Positions 51,827-60,190 of a stretch of 64,000 nucleotides of DNA are shown piece after piece; position 1 is the stretch's first letter, and each line of letters opens with the position of its first letter. The position numbers were made by a program, and so were the translations under genes. Source of the DNA: Pimelobacter simplex. GTDB lineage: Bacteria > Actinomycetota > Actinomycetes > Propionibacteriales > Nocardioidaceae. Location: the NCBI RefSeq assembly GCF_024662235.1, contig NZ_CP096276.1, positions 3,162,001-3,226,000 on the forward strand, given 5' to 3'. The notes beneath the pieces are model-generated. The model saw nothing but the letters and a program-made list of their open reading frames with translations. It had not been told where the DNA came from and made no database searches.

Positions 51827-53331
51827 GCACCATCCATGACGCCGTGATCGTCGGCGCCGGCTTCGGCGGCATGGGTGCCGCGATCGAGCTGCACCGCCAG
51901 GGCTACGACGACCTGGTCATCCTCGAGCGCGAGGACGACCTCGGCGGCACCTGGCACGTCAACCGCTATCCCGGCCTCGCCGTCGACATCCCGAGCTCGA
52001 CGTACTCCTACTCCTTCGAGCCGAACCCCCACTGGTCGCGGCTGTTCGCCCCCGGCCCCGAGCTCAAGAAGTACGCCGGCCACGTCGCCGACAAGTACGG
52101 CCTGCGCCGCCACATGCGCTTCGGCGCCGTGGTCGAGGGCGCGCGCTGGGACGAGGACGCCACCGCGTGGGAGGTGACGCTCGCCGGCGGCGAGGTGGTC
52201 CGCGGGCGCTTCCTGCTCACCGCGACCGGCTTCCTCTCCCAGCCCAAGCTGCCCGACATCGCGGGCATCGAGGACTTCGCCGGCACCGTCGTGCACACCA
52301 CGCGCTGGGACGACGACATCGAGCTCGCGGGCAAGCGGGTCGGCATCATCGGCACCGGCGCGACCGCCGTCCAGCTCATCCCCGAGCTGGCCAAGGTCGC
52401 CGACCACCTCACCGTCTACCAGCGCACGCCGATCTACGTCTCGCCCAAGATGGACGGCCCGGTGCCGGGCGTCGTGCGCACCGCGTTCGCCAAGGTCCCG
52501 CTCACCCAGAAGGCGACGCGGCTGGTCGGCACCTCGATCCTCGAGGTGATGATGGTCGCCGGCGTCCTGCACTTCCGCGACCTGCCGTGGGCCAACGCCG
52601 CCGGCAAGCGCGCGTGCGCGGCCCACCTCAAGCGCCAGGTCAAGGACCCGGTGCTGCGGGCCAAGCTCACGCCGGACTACGACTTCGGCTGCAAGCGGCC
52701 GACGTTCTCCAACACCTACTACCCGACGTTCACCAAGCCGCACGTCGACCTGGAGACGACCTCGATCGACCACGTCGACGCCCACGGCATCGTCACCACC
52801 GACGGCAACCGCGTCGACCTCGACGTGCTCGTCCTCGCCACCGGCTTCAACCTGTGGGACGTGAACTTCCCGGCCGTGCAGATCGTCGGCCGCGAGGACC
52901 GCGACCTGGGCAAGTGGTGGCGGGACAACCGGTTCTGCGCCTACGAGGGCATCACGGTCCCGAAGTTCCCCAACTTCTTCTCGCTCAACAGCCCCTACTC
53001 CTACTCGGGCCTGTCGTACTTCACGACGATCGAGACCCAGATGGCCCACCTGGGCCGGGTGCTCGGCGCGATGCGCCAGCGCGGGGCCGACGTCGTGGAG
53101 GTCACCGAGGAGGCCAACGACCAGTTCCTGGACCGGATGACCGGCCTCCTCGGCAACTCCGTGTTCAACGCGGGCAGCTGCGCCACCGCGCGGAGCTACT
53201 ACTTCAACCAGCACGGCGAGGCGGTGCTGCTGCGCCCGACGTCGACGTTGAGCGCGGCCCGCGAGGCCACCCGCTTCCCGCTGGACGACTACACGTTCAC
53301 CGGCGCGAGGGTGGCCGCCTCAGCCTCCTGA
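51823..53331 (+). CDS. flavin-containing / Baeyer-Villiger-type monooxygenase
   Basis: 502 residues, ATG overlapping the SDR stop. FAD motif VIVGAGFGGMGAAIEL, the BVMO fingerprint FxGxxxHxxxW as FAGTVVHTTRW (Phe152, Gly154, His158, Trp162) followed by Asp, and the NADPH motif GIIGTGATAVQ. Such enzymes insert oxygen next to a ketone carbonyl to give an ester or lactone, or oxidise heteroatoms. Order patatin-SDR-BVMO implies alcohol to ketone to ester to acid plus alcohol. The last 43 bases overlap the convergent MFS gene. Confidence 0.95.
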   Translation: MSTIHDAVIVGAGFGGMGAAIELHRQGYDDLVILEREDDLGGTWHVNRYPGLAVDIPSSTYSYSFEPNPHWSRLFAPGPELKKYAGHVADKYGLRRHMRFGAVVEGARWDEDATAWEVTLAGGEVVRGRFLLTATGFLSQPKLPDIAGIEDFAGTVVHTTRWDDDIELAGKRVGIIGTGATAVQLIPELAKVADHLTVYQRTPIYVSPKMDGPVPGVVRTAFAKVPLTQKATRLVGTSILEVMMVAGVLHFRDLPWANAAGKRACAAHLKRQVKDPVLRAKLTPDYDFGCKRPTFSNTYYPTFTKPHVDLETTSIDHVDAHGIVTTDGNRVDLDVLVLATGFNLWDVNFPAVQIVGREDRDLGKWWRDNRFCAYEGITVPKFPNFFSLNSPYSYSGLSYFTTIETQMAHLGRVLGAMRQRGADVVEVTEEANDQFLDRMTGLLGNSVFNAGSCATARSYYFNQHGEAVLLRPTSTLSAAREATRFPLDDYTFTGARVAASAS

Positions 53332-54614
53332 GCCTCGCTGGTCATCGCCCGGTGCCGGGTCTCCGGCATGAGCAGCACGCACACCACGCTGCCGAGGGCG
53401 AAGACCGCGAGCATCCACCCGATCGCCGCCGTGTTGCCCGCCTCCGCGAAGTCGGAGGCGAGGTACGGCGCCGTGCCGCCACCGATCACGCCGGCCAGGT
53501 TGTACGCCATGCCGGCGCCCGTGTAGCGGTACTCCGTGCGGAACATCTCCGGCAGCATCGCGCCCGCCGGACCGTACGACATCGCGAAGATCGCGAGCGT
53601 GCCGAACAGGCCGAGCGCGAACGCCGTACCGGTGCCGCGGTCGAGGATCGGGAACAGCGCGAAGCCCCACGGGATCGCGAGCAGGCACGAGAACAGCACG
53701 ACCTTGCGGCGGCCGATCCGGTCGCTGTAGACCGCCGACAGCAGCGTGATGGTGCCGAAGACGAACGCCGCGGCGACGCCGATCGTGAGCACGGTCGCCC
53801 GGGACAGCCCGATCGCGGTGGTGCCGTACGACGTGAGGAACGCGGTGCCGACGTAGAAGAACGCGAACAGCATCGCCAACGACCCGCCGCCGAGGAGGAT
53901 CTCCTTCCACTGGTGGCGCAGCGCCGACGCGAGCGGGCCCTGGGTGGACGCCCGGGTGCGGGCGTTCTCCTGGAACATCGGCGTCTCCTCGACCTTGAGC
54001 CGCACGTAGAGACCGACCGCGACGAGCAGCGCGCTGGCGATGAACGGCACCCGCCAGCCCCAGTCCAGGAAAGCCGGGCTGGTGTCGCCGACGACCCGGT
54101 TGACGACGAGGAAGGTCCCGCTGGACAGGGCGAACGCCAGCGCCGGGCCCATCTGCGGGAACGCGCCGTAGAGGCCGCGCTTGTGCGCCGGCGCGTACTC
54201 CGCGGCCAGCAGCGTCGCGCCCGCCCACTCGCCACCGACGGCCAGGCCCTGCAGGAAGCGCAGCGCCACCAGGAGGATCGGCGCGGCCACACCGATCGTC
54301 GCCGCACCGGGCAGCAGGCCGATCGCGACGGTCGCGGCGCCCATGAGCAGCAGCGTGCTGATCAAGGTCTTCTTTCGCCCGAGCCGGTCACCGAAGTGGC
54401 CGAACCCGATCGCGCCCAGCGGCCGGGCGATGAACGCGACCGCGAAGGTCGCGAACGACGCCACGCTGGCGGCCGAGTCGCCCAGCGCCGGGAAGAACAC
54501 CGTCGGGAACACCAACGCCGCGGCGGTTCCGTAGATGAAGAAGTCGTAGAACTCGATCGTCGTGCCCGCACAGCTGGCGAAGGCGACACGACGCATCGGG
54601 GTCGGTCGGGACAT
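53289..54614 (-). CDS. MFS transporter, metabolite:H+ symporter family
   Basis: 441 residues from ATG 54614 with GAGGAG eight bases upstream. Twelve membrane helices; the MHS signature is FGHFGDRLGRKKTLI between helices 2 and 3, and GTTIEFYDFFIYGTAAALVF in helix 1 is typical of ShiA/KgtP/ProP-like carriers of organic acids. It probably imports the substrate or an acid intermediate of the BVMO module. It shares its upstream region, with several C/G-run boxes, with the GAF-LuxR regulator gene. Confidence 0.94.
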   Translation of the reverse strand: MSRPTPMRRVAFASCAGTTIEFYDFFIYGTAAALVFPTVFFPALGDSAASVASFATFAVAFIARPLGAIGFGHFGDRLGRKKTLISTLLLMGAATVAIGLLPGAATIGVAAPILLVALRFLQGLAVGGEWAGATLLAAEYAPAHKRGLYGAFPQMGPALAFALSSGTFLVVNRVVGDTSPAFLDWGWRVPFIASALLVAVGLYVRLKVEETPMFQENARTRASTQGPLASALRHQWKEILLGGGSLAMLFAFFYVGTAFLTSYGTTAIGLSRATVLTIGVAAAFVFGTITLLSAVYSDRIGRRKVVLFSCLLAIPWGFALFPILDRGTGTAFALGLFGTLAIFAMSYGPAGAMLPEMFRTEYRYTGAGMAYNLAGVIGGGTAPYLASDFAEAGNTAAIGWMLAVFALGSVVCVLLMPETRHRAMTSEAQEAEAATLAPVNV

Positions 54615-54678
54615 GGAAACCACTCCTCAGGGTTCGCTTCGGTCGGCGGGAGTGTGAGCCGGGCCACAACGCCGCCGA

Positions 54679-54705
54679 ACCCCTCGAAGGGGGTGCTACC
54701 CCCCA
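54679..54705. promoter_or_regulatory. RamA-like C/G-run boxes between the MFS and GAF-LuxR genes
   Basis: Three boxes in 27 bases: ACCCCT (54679-54684), AGGGGGT (54688-54694) and ACCCCCCA (54698-54705). They fit the published RamA pattern of 4-6 G (or C) flanked by A/C/T and T/C. RamA of Corynebacterium glutamicum is a LuxR-type regulator with a GAF-like domain, like the gene that follows. Confidence 0.55.
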
Positions 54706-54757
54706 AGGAGGGTGCTCCCGTTGCCGCCTGTGACAGCAGTCACCTACCGTGGGAGCC

Positions 54758-55663
54758 ATGTCCCTGGCCATGTCCCCCGAGCTCGTCCAGGAGCCGCCGA
54801 CCGAGGGCGCGCGCCTGCTGCGCTCGCTCGCCGCGTTCCGCGCGACGGGGCACAGCGACATGGCCTTCGGCGGCCCTGTCGTCGACAGCGGTGGCGCCCT
54901 CGACATCACCGGGCTGCACAGCGCCCAGACCCGTGCCCTCCAGGGCCTGCGGGTGCGCTCGGGCTACGGCCTGGGCGGCAAGGCGCTGCTCATGGGCCGC
55001 CCGGTCTCGGTGACCAACTACTACGACGCCCGCGGCATCACCCACCAGTACGACGGCCCGGTCCGCGCCGAGCAGCTCGAGACCGTCACCGCACTGCCCA
55101 TCGTGGTCGACCGGGTGCCCCGGATGATCGTCTACCTCGGCCACCGGGCCCAGGTCGTGCTCGGCGACGTCTGGTACGACGCCTTCCTCCCCCACGTGCG
55201 CCGCCTCGAACGCGAGATCGCCGTCGACGACGAGGTCCGCCGCCGTCTGGGTCAGCTGCGCCACCTGCGTCCGGCCACGCCCGCGCCGCCGTCCGACGTC
55301 CAGCTCACCCGCGCCGACCTGCGCGACATCTCCGACGAGCTCGCCGACCTCGCCGCGCTCGTCGAGGACGACGCCCTGCGCGCCCGCCTCGAGGAGGTGC
55401 GCAGCCGGGTCGAGCACGGCCGTGCCCCGGCGGCACCGGCCGCGCGTCGTACCGGACGCGGGGTGCCGACCGGTCTCGCCGCCCGCGAGATCGACGTCCT
55501 CACCCAGGTCGCGCTCGGCCAGAGCAACCGCGAGGTCGCGGTCTCGCTCGGGCTCGTCGAGAGCACCGTGAAGTCCTACCTCAAGAACGCCATGCGCAAG
55601 CTCCACGCGACCAACCGGGTGCACGCGGTGCGGCTGGCGCGTGAGGCGGGCGTCATCGACTGA
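54758..55663 (+). CDS. GAF-LuxR (RamA-like) transcriptional regulator
   Basis: 301 residues from ATG 54758 (GGGAG upstream; GTG 54749 is in frame). Residues about 20-175 look like a GAF-type sensor (RATGHSDMAFGGPVV, GYGLGGKALLMGRPVSVTNY), and the C-terminal 60 residues are a LuxR helix-turn-helix (LAAREIDVLTQVALGQSNRE, LVESTVKSYLKNAMRKLHAT). Size and layout match RamA-type regulators of carbon metabolism. It is divergent from the MFS gene and is flanked by RamA-like boxes, so it probably regulates it and itself. Confidence 0.92.
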   Translation: MSLAMSPELVQEPPTEGARLLRSLAAFRATGHSDMAFGGPVVDSGGALDITGLHSAQTRALQGLRVRSGYGLGGKALLMGRPVSVTNYYDARGITHQYDGPVRAEQLETVTALPIVVDRVPRMIVYLGHRAQVVLGDVWYDAFLPHVRRLEREIAVDDEVRRRLGQLRHLRPATPAPPSDVQLTRADLRDISDELADLAALVEDDALRARLEEVRSRVEHGRAPAAPAARRTGRGVPTGLAAREIDVLTQVALGQSNREVAVSLGLVESTVKSYLKNAMRKLHATNRVHAVRLAREAGVID

Positions 55664-56288
55664 CCGGCCGGGCGCCGTCGATGAGGACGGCGCACAGGGT
55701 GTCGACGTTGCGCGTCGCCGGGTCGCCCAGGATGTCGGCGCGCCGGGCCGGGTCGGTGAGCCCAGTGATCGCGGTGAAGATGAGCCAGGTCATGCCGGCC
55801 GGCGAGATGTCCGGGCGCAGCGACCCGTCGGCCTGCCCCCGCCGGATGACCATGTGCCAGATGGCGATGCAGCGCTGACCGTCGGTGACCAGCGACTCGG
55901 CTCCCGGCTCGCGGCGCACCTGCATGAGCTCGCGCACCATCGTGAGGTGGTCGAACGGGTGCGCCGTGCTGACCGCGGTCGCGGCCCGGATGAGGTTCTC
56001 GAGCCGGTCGACGCCGGTCCCGGGCAGCCGTGAGGCCGCTTGGAGCTCGGGGACCAGCGCGGCGAAGTAGCGCTTGCCGACCGCGATGAGCAGCTCGTCC
56101 TTGCTGGCGAAGTGGTTGTAGATCGAGGGCGCGCGCATCCCCGCGGCGTCGGCGATCGTGCGCATCGAGGCCCCGCGGCTGCCGTGGAGCGCGAAGGACT
56201 CCGCCGCGGCGTCGAGGATCCGGTCGGCCGCGGTGATGGCCGGCTTGCCGCGCGGGCGGCCGCGCTGTCGTGTCGTGTCGTCGTTCAT
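55653..56288 (-). CDS. TetR-family regulator of the acyl-CoA module
   Basis: 211 residues from ATG 56288 (CGGAG upstream). HTH: ADRILDAAAESFALHGSRGA, TIADAAGMRAPSIYNHFASKDEL. Ligand domain about 80-205. Divergent from the acyl-CoA synthetase gene; a perfect 16-bp palindrome lies between the two. Its 3' end overlaps the end of the convergent LuxR gene by 11 bases. Confidence 0.92.
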   Translation of the reverse strand: MNDDTTRQRGRPRGKPAITAADRILDAAAESFALHGSRGASMRTIADAAGMRAPSIYNHFASKDELLIAVGKRYFAALVPELQAASRLPGTGVDRLENLIRAATAVSTAHPFDHLTMVRELMQVRREPGAESLVTDGQRCIAIWHMVIRRGQADGSLRPDISPAGMTWLIFTAITGLTDPARRADILGDPATRNVDTLCAVLIDGARPVSR

Positions 56289-56322
56289 CGGACTCCGCAT
56301 CCTAGGTCCTGGGGCTTGACAG

Positions 56323-56338
56323 ACTAACGATCGTTAGT
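56323..56338. promoter_or_regulatory. TetR operator, perfect palindrome ACTAACGATCGTTAGT
   Basis: A 16-bp perfect palindrome in the 104-base region between the TetR gene and the acyl-CoA synthetase gene. TTGACA at 56316-56321 precedes it on the plus strand, so repressor binding would cover the promoter of the downstream operon. Confidence 0.75.
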
Positions 56339-56392
56339 AAAACCTGACACTGCCCCCCGAACCAAGCATTTGCTTCGCTGAAGGAGTGTTGG

Positions 56393-58498
56393 ATGGACCA
56401 CATCGACCGCGCGAGCGTCGACCTCGACGCCCTGTTCCGACCCGAACGGGTGGCGGTGATCGGGGCCTCGGACGCCGAGGGCCGGCCGACGACGCTCAAC
56501 TGGCGCCGGGTCGCGGCCTGGGCCGCGCGGGTCGGTGCCGAGGCCGTGCCCGTGCACCCGCGCCGGGCGGTCATCGACGGGCTGCCGGCGTACCGCTCGA
56601 TCGAGGACGTGCCCGGCCGGGTGGACGTGGCGATCGTGCTCATCGGGGACGTCGACTCGGTGCTCCCGGGCATCGCGGCCAAGGGCGTCGGCTTCGTCGT
56701 GCTCTTCGCCGCCGGCTACGCCGAGACCGGCCCCGAGGGCGCGCAGCGCCAGGCCGCGCTGGTCCGCTCGCTGCGCGCGGCCGGGGTCCGCGCGCTCGGC
56801 CCGAACACCAACATGAACCTCTTCGAGGAGTTCCGCACCGACCTGCCCGGACGGCCGATCGCGCTCATCACGCAGAGCGGCCACCAGGGCCGGCCCGTCT
56901 TCCAGGGCCAGGAGCTGGGCATCCGGTTCAGCCACTGGGCACCCACCGGCAACGAGGCCGACCTCAACGCCGCGCACTTCGTCGACTACTTCGCGCACGA
57001 AGAGGAGACCGGCGCGATCGCGCTCTACCTCGAGGGCTTCGCCGACGGTACGGCGTTCCGCCGGGCCGCGCGCGCCGCCGCCCGCCGCGGGGTCCCCCTG
57101 GTCGCGGTCAAGGTCGGCCGGACCGAGCTGGGCCGGTCCTGGGCGCTGTCGCACACCGGCCACCTGGCCGGCGCGGACGACGTCGCGTCGGCGGTGATGC
57201 GCCAGTACGGCATCGCCCGCGTCGACGGCCTCGACGAGCTGCTCGACACCGCCGCCCTCTTCGCCCGGGCCGGCACTCCCCCGCACGCGGGCGTCTGCGT
57301 CTACGCGATCAGCGGCGGGACCAGCGCGCACATGGCCGACCTGCTCGGCGCCGCGGGGATCGACCTGCCCGAGCTGAGCCCGGAGACCGTCACGACGCTG
57401 CGCCAGTGGATCCCCGACTACCTGCGGGTGAGCAATCCCGTCGACAACGGCGGCCACCCCGTGGGCGACTGGCGCGGCCGGCGCATCCTGGAGACGATCC
57501 TGGCCGATCCGGCCGTTGGCATCCTGGTCGTCCCGATCACGGGCGCCTTCCCGCCGATGAGCGACACGCTCGTGGCCGACCTGGTCGCGGTCGCGGAGAC
57601 CACGGACAAGCCGATCTGCGTGATCTGGGGCTCGCCCTCGGGGACCGAGGACGCCTACCGCCGGGTGCTGCTCGGCTCCCGGCTCCCCGTGTTCCGCACG
57701 TTCGGCAATTGCGTCGCCGCGATCCGCGCCCTGGCCGACCACCTCGAGCTGCGCGAGCGGGCGCACGAGATCCCCGCGATCCCGGACCCGCCCCCGACCC
57801 CGGCGGGCGCCGGGCGCCAGCTCACCGAGCTCGACGCGAAGAGCCTGCTCGCCGAGCACGGCGTCCCGGTCTCGCGCGACGTGCTGTGCGCCGACGCCGC
57901 CGAGGTCGCCCGGGCGATCGATCGGCACGACGGCGCGGTCGTGCTCAAGGCCGTCGTCGACGGGCTCGGGCACAAGTCCGACCTCGGGCTGGTCCGGCTC
58001 GGGATCACCGACGCCGCCGCGGGGCGCGCCGTCGTCGCCGACTTCGAGCGGATCGTCGCCGGCCTGCCCGCGGGCGAGCACCCCGACGGGCTCGCCGGCG
58101 TCCTGGTCAGCGAGCAGGTCGACGGCGGCGTCGAGATGGTCGTCGGCATCGCACCCGACCCGGTGTTCGGGCCGACCGTGATGCTCGGCGTCGGCGGTGT
58201 CGCGGTCGAGCTCTACCGCGACGTCTCCTTCCGGGTGCCGCCCTTCGACCGGGCCGAGGTGCACCGGATGGTCGACGAGCTCACCGGATCGGCCCTCCTC
58301 AAGGGCTTCCGCGGGGCACCCCCGGCCGACCTGGAGCCGCTCGTCGACGTCGTCATGGCGGTCCAGCGGCTGGCCGCGGACGGCGTCGTGACCGAGCTCG
58401 ACATCAACCCCCTCATCGTCCTGCCCGATCGCGTCGTCGCCGTCGACGCGCTCGCCTCGATCCCCGACTCGCACGAGAACGCCGGAGCCGTCGCATGA
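56393..58498 (+). CDS. NDP-forming acyl-CoA synthetase (acetate--CoA ligase family)
   Basis: 701 residues from ATG 56393 with AAGGAG seven bases upstream. CoA-binding domain about 12-135 (PERVAVIGASDAEGRPTTLN), ligase-CoA domains to about 460 with the phosphohistidine His254 in ALSHTGHLAGAD, and an ATP-grasp domain about 480-700 (LTELDAKSLLAEHGVPVSRD, LKAVVDGLGHKSDLG). It joins an organic acid to CoA with ATP or GTP giving NDP and phosphate. Placed before an ABC importer, it probably activates the imported acid. The ABC gene overlaps its stop by four bases. Confidence 0.93.
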   Translation: MDHIDRASVDLDALFRPERVAVIGASDAEGRPTTLNWRRVAAWAARVGAEAVPVHPRRAVIDGLPAYRSIEDVPGRVDVAIVLIGDVDSVLPGIAAKGVGFVVLFAAGYAETGPEGAQRQAALVRSLRAAGVRALGPNTNMNLFEEFRTDLPGRPIALITQSGHQGRPVFQGQELGIRFSHWAPTGNEADLNAAHFVDYFAHEEETGAIALYLEGFADGTAFRRAARAAARRGVPLVAVKVGRTELGRSWALSHTGHLAGADDVASAVMRQYGIARVDGLDELLDTAALFARAGTPPHAGVCVYAISGGTSAHMADLLGAAGIDLPELSPETVTTLRQWIPDYLRVSNPVDNGGHPVGDWRGRRILETILADPAVGILVVPITGAFPPMSDTLVADLVAVAETTDKPICVIWGSPSGTEDAYRRVLLGSRLPVFRTFGNCVAAIRALADHLELRERAHEIPAIPDPPPTPAGAGRQLTELDAKSLLAEHGVPVSRDVLCADAAEVARAIDRHDGAVVLKAVVDGLGHKSDLGLVRLGITDAAAGRAVVADFERIVAGLPAGEHPDGLAGVLVSEQVDGGVEMVVGIAPDPVFGPTVMLGVGGVAVELYRDVSFRVPPFDRAEVHRMVDELTGSALLKGFRGAPPADLEPLVDVVMAVQRLAADGVVTELDINPLIVLPDRVVAVDALASIPDSHENAGAVA

Positions 58499-59328
58499 GC
58501 ACCCCAGGAGCCACCTTGTCCCCCACCACCGATCCCGCCGCCGCGGGCGCCGCCGCGATCGAGGTCCGCGGTGTCGGCAAGAGGTACGGCACCCGGGACG
58601 CCGTGGTCGCCCTCGACGGCGTCGACCTGACCGTGCGCCAGGGCGAGTTCGTCTGCCTGGTCGGCCCGTCCGGGTGCGGCAAGTCGACCCTGCTGCGGAT
58701 GATGGCCGGGCTGCACCGCCCCAGCGAGGGCGAGGTCCTCGTCCACCACGAGGGCAGCGGGCGGACGCCGACCGCGATGGTGTTCCAGGACTACGGGATC
58801 TTCCCGTGGAAGTCGGTGCGGGCCAACGTCCGGTTCGGGCTCGACGTGGCCGGCGTACCGCGCGCCGAGGCCACCCGGACCGTCGACACCTGGCTCTCCC
58901 GGCTGGGCCTGGCCGACTTCGCCGACGCCTACCCTGCGACGCTCTCGGGCGGCATGCGTCAGCGCGTCTCGATCGCCCGGGCGCTCGCCGTCGAGCCGGA
59001 GGTGCTGCTGCTCGACGAGCCGTTCGCGGCCCTCGACGCCCAGCTGCGCACGGTGCTCCAGGAGGAGCTCCTGGCGCTGTGGCAGGCCGACCGGCGCACG
59101 GTCGTGTTCGTGACGCACAGTCTCGAGGAGGCCATCCTGCTCGGCGACCGCGTCGTCGTCATGTCGGCCCGACCGGGACGGATCCTCGCCGACCTCCCGG
59201 TGCCGCTCCCCCGGCCCCGCTCCGCCGAGACCCGCGGCGAGCCCGCGTTCGCCGCCCTGGAGCAGCAGCTCTGGACGCTGCTGCGCGACGAGGTCTCCCG
59301 CACCTTCGCCGGCGGGAGCGCGTCGTGA
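58495..59328 (+). CDS. ABC transporter ATP-binding protein, NitT/TauT type
   Basis: 277 residues from ATG 58495, overlapping the synthetase stop. Walker A GPSGCGKST (about 57-65), Q-loop VFQDYGIFPWKSV, signature LSGGMRQRVSIARAL, Walker B VLLLDEPFAALDA, and switch His in VTHSLEEAILLGD. The FPWKSV and EEAILLGDRVVVMSARPG segments are those of nitrate/sulfonate/taurine importers (SsuB/TauB). It energises the permease encoded next. Confidence 0.95.
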   Translation: MSTPGATLSPTTDPAAAGAAAIEVRGVGKRYGTRDAVVALDGVDLTVRQGEFVCLVGPSGCGKSTLLRMMAGLHRPSEGEVLVHHEGSGRTPTAMVFQDYGIFPWKSVRANVRFGLDVAGVPRAEATRTVDTWLSRLGLADFADAYPATLSGGMRQRVSIARALAVEPEVLLLDEPFAALDAQLRTVLQEELLALWQADRRTVVFVTHSLEEAILLGDRVVVMSARPGRILADLPVPLPRPRSAETRGEPAFAALEQQLWTLLRDEVSRTFAGGSAS

Positions 59329-60155
59329 GCGCCACCGTGGTGGTCCGGCCCACCGCCGCCGAGATCGACCCGGTCCGCACCGCCCGGCGGCGCCGGCGCC
59401 TCGAGCGCGCGCTCGCCGTCCTCACCCCGCTGGTGGTGCTCGTCGCCTGGGAGGTCGCCGCCCGCACGGGCGCCATCCCGGTCCGCTTCTTCCCCGCGCC
59501 CACGATGATCGTCTCCACCGCGGGCGACATGATCCGCAGCGGCGTGCTGCTCGACGACCTGGGCGCGACCCTGCGCCGCGTGGTCGTCGGCTTCGTCGCC
59601 GGCTCGGCCGCCGGCGCCGCGGCCGGTCTCGCGCTCGGCCTCTCCGGTCTTGCCCGCGCGGCGTTCGACCCGTTCCTCTCGGCGCTCTACACGGTGCCGA
59701 AGCTCGCGCTGCTCCCCCTGCTCCTGCTGATCTTCGGCCTCGGCGAGACGCCGCTCGTCCTGCTCGTCGCGCTCTCGGTGTTCTTCCCGACCTGGATCAC
59801 CTGCATGGCCGGCGTGACCGCCATCCCCGAGGGCTACCGCGAGGCGGCGCGCGCCTTCGGCGCGAGCCGGTGGGACATGTTCCGCCACGTGCTGTGGCCG
59901 GCCTTCCTGCCGCAGCTCTTCGTCGCGCTCCGGCTCTCGGTCGGCGTCGCCATCCTGGTGATCGTCGGCGCCGAGTTCGTCCAGGGCAGCAGCGGCGTCG
60001 GCTTCCGGATCTGGCACAGCTGGTCGCTCTTCCAGGCCCGCCCCATGTACGTCGGCATCTGCGTCATCGCCCTTCTCGGCCTGCTCTGCACGACCTTGGT
60101 CACCGCGCTCGGACGGCGGCTCCTGCCGTGGGCGCAACCGGCGAACCGCCGGTGA
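59325..60155 (+). CDS. ABC transporter permease, NitT/TauT type
   Basis: 276 residues from GTG 59325, overlapping the ATPase stop. About six membrane helices and the EAA loop EGYREAARAFGASRWDMFRH that docks the ATPase. RFFPAPTMIV at about 50 is typical of SsuC-like permeases. It forms the membrane channel of the importer. Confidence 0.95.
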   Translation: MSATVVVRPTAAEIDPVRTARRRRRLERALAVLTPLVVLVAWEVAARTGAIPVRFFPAPTMIVSTAGDMIRSGVLLDDLGATLRRVVVGFVAGSAAGAAAGLALGLSGLARAAFDPFLSALYTVPKLALLPLLLLIFGLGETPLVLLVALSVFFPTWITCMAGVTAIPEGYREAARAFGASRWDMFRHVLWPAFLPQLFVALRLSVGVAILVIVGAEFVQGSSGVGFRIWHSWSLFQARPMYVGICVIALLGLLCTTLVTALGRRLLPWAQPANRR

Positions 60156-60190
60156 CGCCCCTCCTCCCTCACCCCCGCAAAGGAACCGAA

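Noticed and set aside
58674..59330. Upstream extension of the ABC permease frame
   Set aside because: It is an out-of-frame reading of the ATPase gene; GTG 59325 with GTGA overlap is the natural start.
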